NCBI RefSeq assembly: GCF_004924335.1
Contig: NZ_CP024633.1
Coordinates: 3,286,001-3,350,000, forward strand
Source: Mycobacteroides salmoniphilum
Lineage (GTDB): Bacteria; Actinomycetota; Actinomycetes; Mycobacteriales; Mycobacteriaceae
Direction: 5' to 3'
Length of the DNA stretch: 64,000 nt
This document shows positions 61,887 to 64,000 of this stretch, piece after piece. Each line of letters begins with the position of its first letter. Position 1 is the stretch's first letter. The position numbers and the translations under genes are program-made. A model generated the notes under the pieces. It was not told where the DNA came from. It did not search any database and saw nothing but the letters and a program-made list of their open reading frames with translations.

Positions 61887-63263
61887 ATGGCCGACCTCCC
61901 CTTTGGATTCGCTGCTGGCGACGACCCCGACCGTGAGCGGGGCGACGACGCGCGACCGGGGCCCGGCTCGGGTTCGTCGGGTTCAGACCCGTTCGGCTTC
62001 GGATCTGGTGGATTCAATCCCGCCGATCTCGGCCAGATCTTCACCCAGCTGGGCCAGATGTTCAGCGGCGCTGCCGCGGGCGCGGCCAGCGGTCAGCCCG
62101 CGGGCCCGGTCAACTACGACGTAGCCCGGCAACTGGCCTCGAGCTCAATCGGTTTCGTTGCCCCCATCACCGAGAGCACGACATCGGCCATCGCCGATGC
62201 GGTGCACCTGGCCGATACCTGGCTCGACGGGGCCACCGCCTTGCCCGCCGGCACCACCCGGACAGCCGCCTGGACCGCGACGGACTGGGTGGACAACACC
62301 CTGGAAAACTGGAAGCGGCTCGTCGATCCTGTCGCCGAACAGATTTCGGGTATGTGGGCGGCAAACCTGCCGGAAGAGGCCCAGGGCATGGCGGGTCCGC
62401 TGCTGGGCATGATGACCCAGATGGGCGGCATGGCCTTCGGATCGCAGCTCGGCCAGGCCCTCGGACAACTGTCCCGAGAGGTGTTGACGTCCACGGATAT
62501 CGGATTGCCGTTGGGCCCCAAAGGCACCGCGGCGCTCCTTCCGGCCGCCATCGAAGCGTTCTCGGAGGGCCTCGAGCAGTCCAAGAGCGAAATCATGACC
62601 TTCCTGGCCGCTCGGGAAGCCGCGCATCACCGCTTGTTCAGTGGTGTCGGCTGGCTGACCATCCGGCTGATGGACACCCTCGAGCAATATGCCAAGGGCA
62701 TCTCGATCGACATGAGCGCCATCGAGGAGGCCGCACGCGGCTTCAACCCCGCCTCGCTGGGCGATCCGTCCGATATGGAACAGCTTCTTTCCCAGGGCAT
62801 TTTCGAGCCGAAGACCACACCGCAACAGGAGCAGGCCCTGGAACGCCTGGAAACCCTGCTCGCTCTGGTGGAGGGCTGGGTGCAAACCGTGGTGACCGAC
62901 GCGCTCGGCGAGCGCATCCCGGCGACCGCGGCCCTCAGCGAGACATTGCGACGCCGCCGCGCGACGGGCGGCCCGGCCGAGCAGACCTTCAGCACCCTGG
63001 TGGGCCTGGAGCTACGACCGCGCAAGCTGCGCGAGGCGGCGGACCTGTGGCGCAGACTCACCGATGCCGTCGGCACGGACACGCGCGACGCGATCTGGGC
63101 ACACCCCGATCTGATCCCCGATGCGGGCGATCTGGACAACCCGGCAGCATTTATCGATCGCATCATCGGCGGCGACACGGACGCCGCCGATGACCCCATC
63201 GCACAGATCGAGAAGCTCGATCCGGGCAACCCCGAAGAAAACCGAGAGAACCGCGAGGACTGA
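61887..63263 (+). CDS. Zinc-dependent metalloprotease, DUF2342 family (Rv3195-like)
   Basis: A 458-residue protein. It has a Gly/Ser/Asp-rich N-terminal part, then IFTQLGQMFSGAAAGA, and the family core WGNTL-like WVDNTLENWKRLVDPVAEQ and MGGMAFGSQLGQALGQLSREVLT. The presumed metal site lies in AAREAAHHRLFSGVGWL and in the following helices; the classic HExxH is not seen in this family by eye. The target is unknown. It matches Rv3195. The next gene follows after 105 bp. Confidence 0.9.
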   Translation: MADLPFGFAAGDDPDRERGDDARPGPGSGSSGSDPFGFGSGGFNPADLGQIFTQLGQMFSGAAAGAASGQPAGPVNYDVARQLASSSIGFVAPITESTTSAIADAVHLADTWLDGATALPAGTTRTAAWTATDWVDNTLENWKRLVDPVAEQISGMWAANLPEEAQGMAGPLLGMMTQMGGMAFGSQLGQALGQLSREVLTSTDIGLPLGPKGTAALLPAAIEAFSEGLEQSKSEIMTFLAAREAAHHRLFSGVGWLTIRLMDTLEQYAKGISIDMSAIEEAARGFNPASLGDPSDMEQLLSQGIFEPKTTPQQEQALERLETLLALVEGWVQTVVTDALGERIPATAALSETLRRRRATGGPAEQTFSTLVGLELRPRKLREAADLWRRLTDAVGTDTRDAIWAHPDLIPDAGDLDNPAAFIDRIIGGDTDAADDPIAQIEKLDPGNPEENRENRED

Positions 63264-63368
63264 GAAATCTGACGCGCACCCATTCGGTGCTGGTCAGCGA
63301 ATGAATCGGGCTGTGGATAAACGGCTTTCGCCCGCCTACAGTGGGCGCCGGATATGCCACAGTGGGTC

Positions 63369-64000
63369 ATGTCCAGCGAGCCGACGTTCACCCTCGATCC
63401 GGCGCGTCCCGTACTGCCGCGACCGGACGACGGGGTTCAGATCGGGTGGATGCCACGTCACGCCGTGATCGTGCGCCCCTCGGCGGCCACGCCGGCCGTC
63501 GCGGTACGGCAGCTGCTGAGCTCCCTGACGGACGAGCTCACCTGGGGACAGATTCTTAACCTTCAGTGCGTCAAGGACTTTCACGATGCAAAGGACATTC
63601 GTTCGCTGCTGGACGAGCTGGTCGACGCCGGCGCCGTCATCTGCCGAACCCGTTCGGTCGCGGTCGCCTCGCCGGTAATCCGGCTCGTCGGCCGCGGTCC
63701 GCTTTCCGATGCCCTCGCCGAGGCGCTCCGCCATACCTCGGCACGCATCCAGCGCTCAACCCAGTCGGCGCACGAAAAATCTTGGCAACATGTGGATTTG
63801 GCGATACTCGCCGACGATCTGATCGCCGATACCCGGCTACTGCGGATCCTCGCCGACGCCGAGGTGCCGCACCTGTCCGTCCGCGCACGCGACGGCAGGG
63901 GCCTCATCGGGCCCATGGTTCTGCCCGGTATCACCAGTTGCCTGGAATGCGCCGACCGCCATCGGCGTGACCGTGACGAACAGTGGCCCGCGGTCGCCGC
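63369..64000 (+). CDS. TOMM cyclodehydratase-type ThiF/E1-like protein, C-terminus cut by window edge
   Basis: An open frame from ATG 63369 runs 210 codons to the end of the window. It has LPRPDDGVQIGWMPRHAVIV (N-terminal winged part), ELTWGQILNLQCVKDFHD, then IRLVGRGPLSDALAEAL (nucleotide-binding fold start) and VLPGITSCLECADRHRRDRD, which is the signature of the bacteriocin-biosynthesis cyclodehydratase family. The same protein lies after the DUF2342 gene in M. tuberculosis (Rv3196). No precursor peptide gene is visible, so it may have another role. Confidence 0.85.
   Translation, partial: MSSEPTFTLDPARPVLPRPDDGVQIGWMPRHAVIVRPSAATPAVAVRQLLSSLTDELTWGQILNLQCVKDFHDAKDIRSLLDELVDAGAVICRTRSVAVASPVIRLVGRGPLSDALAEALRHTSARIQRSTQSAHEKSWQHVDLAILADDLIADTRLLRILADAEVPHLSVRARDGRGLIGPMVLPGITSCLECADRHRRDRDEQWPAVA

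Overview
The window is chromosomal DNA from a fast-growing mycobacterium, most probably of the Mycobacteroides abscessus/chelonae group. The basis is high GC, the mycobacterial tmRNA tag ADSHQRDYALAA, an MspA-type porin, F420-dependent oxidoreductases, a GH183-type arabinanase candidate, an LCP ligase, and gene blocks in the same order as in M. tuberculosis: pgmA; smpB-ftsX-ftsE-(Pro-rich)-MscS-prfB-fprA; hisN-fadE24-fadE23; UPF0182-PDZ protease-DUF2342-cyclodehydratase. The species is inferred, not proven.

Layout. 0-5.9 kb: end of a P1 peptidase, a sirtuin, an MBL hydrolase, and a MarR regulator divergent from an MspA-like porin. 6-9.2 kb: small accessory genes with immunity-like (SUKH) and phage-like proteins ending at tRNA-Ala. 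9.2-15.6 kb: a five-gene minus-strand run (two esterases, YbjQ-like, phosphoglucomutase, MFS). 15.9-25.6 kb: DUF4185 protein, thiolase/HxlR pair, LysR/deaminase, LCP ligase, TetR/O-methyltransferase, Nudix. 25.6-29.1 kb: a ThDP enzyme annotated as acetolactate synthase, divergent from succinate-semialdehyde dehydrogenase gabD1, then ssrA. 29.2-32.6 kb: a TetR regulon with two matching palindromes. 32.6-42.4 kb: the conserved smpB/ftsEX/prfB/fprA block, interrupted by an IclR/degenerate-SDR/acyl-CoA dehydrogenase insert. 42.5-44 kb: a double-frameshifted flavin monooxygenase. 44-49.3 kb: hisN and the fadE24-fadE23 operon behind a multi-dyad operator, then a secreted protein and an F420 oxidoreductase. 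49.3-57 kb: an SRPBCC-acyl-CoA synthetase fusion, a stand-alone Clp N-domain protein, an MmpS-like gene with an in-frame stop, and sparse accessory DNA up to initiator tRNA-Met. 57-64 kb: conserved core genes.

Functional links. Fatty-acyl metabolism recurs (three acyl-CoA dehydrogenases, a thiolase, an acyl-CoA synthetase). ssrA and smpB, the two partners of trans-translation, lie about 3.6 kb apart. Several regulators sit beside clear dyad operators, so local regulation can be read directly from sequence. The most interesting hypothesis is that the ThDP enzyme/gabD1 pair is a cyanobacterial-type bypass from 2-oxoglutarate to succinate.
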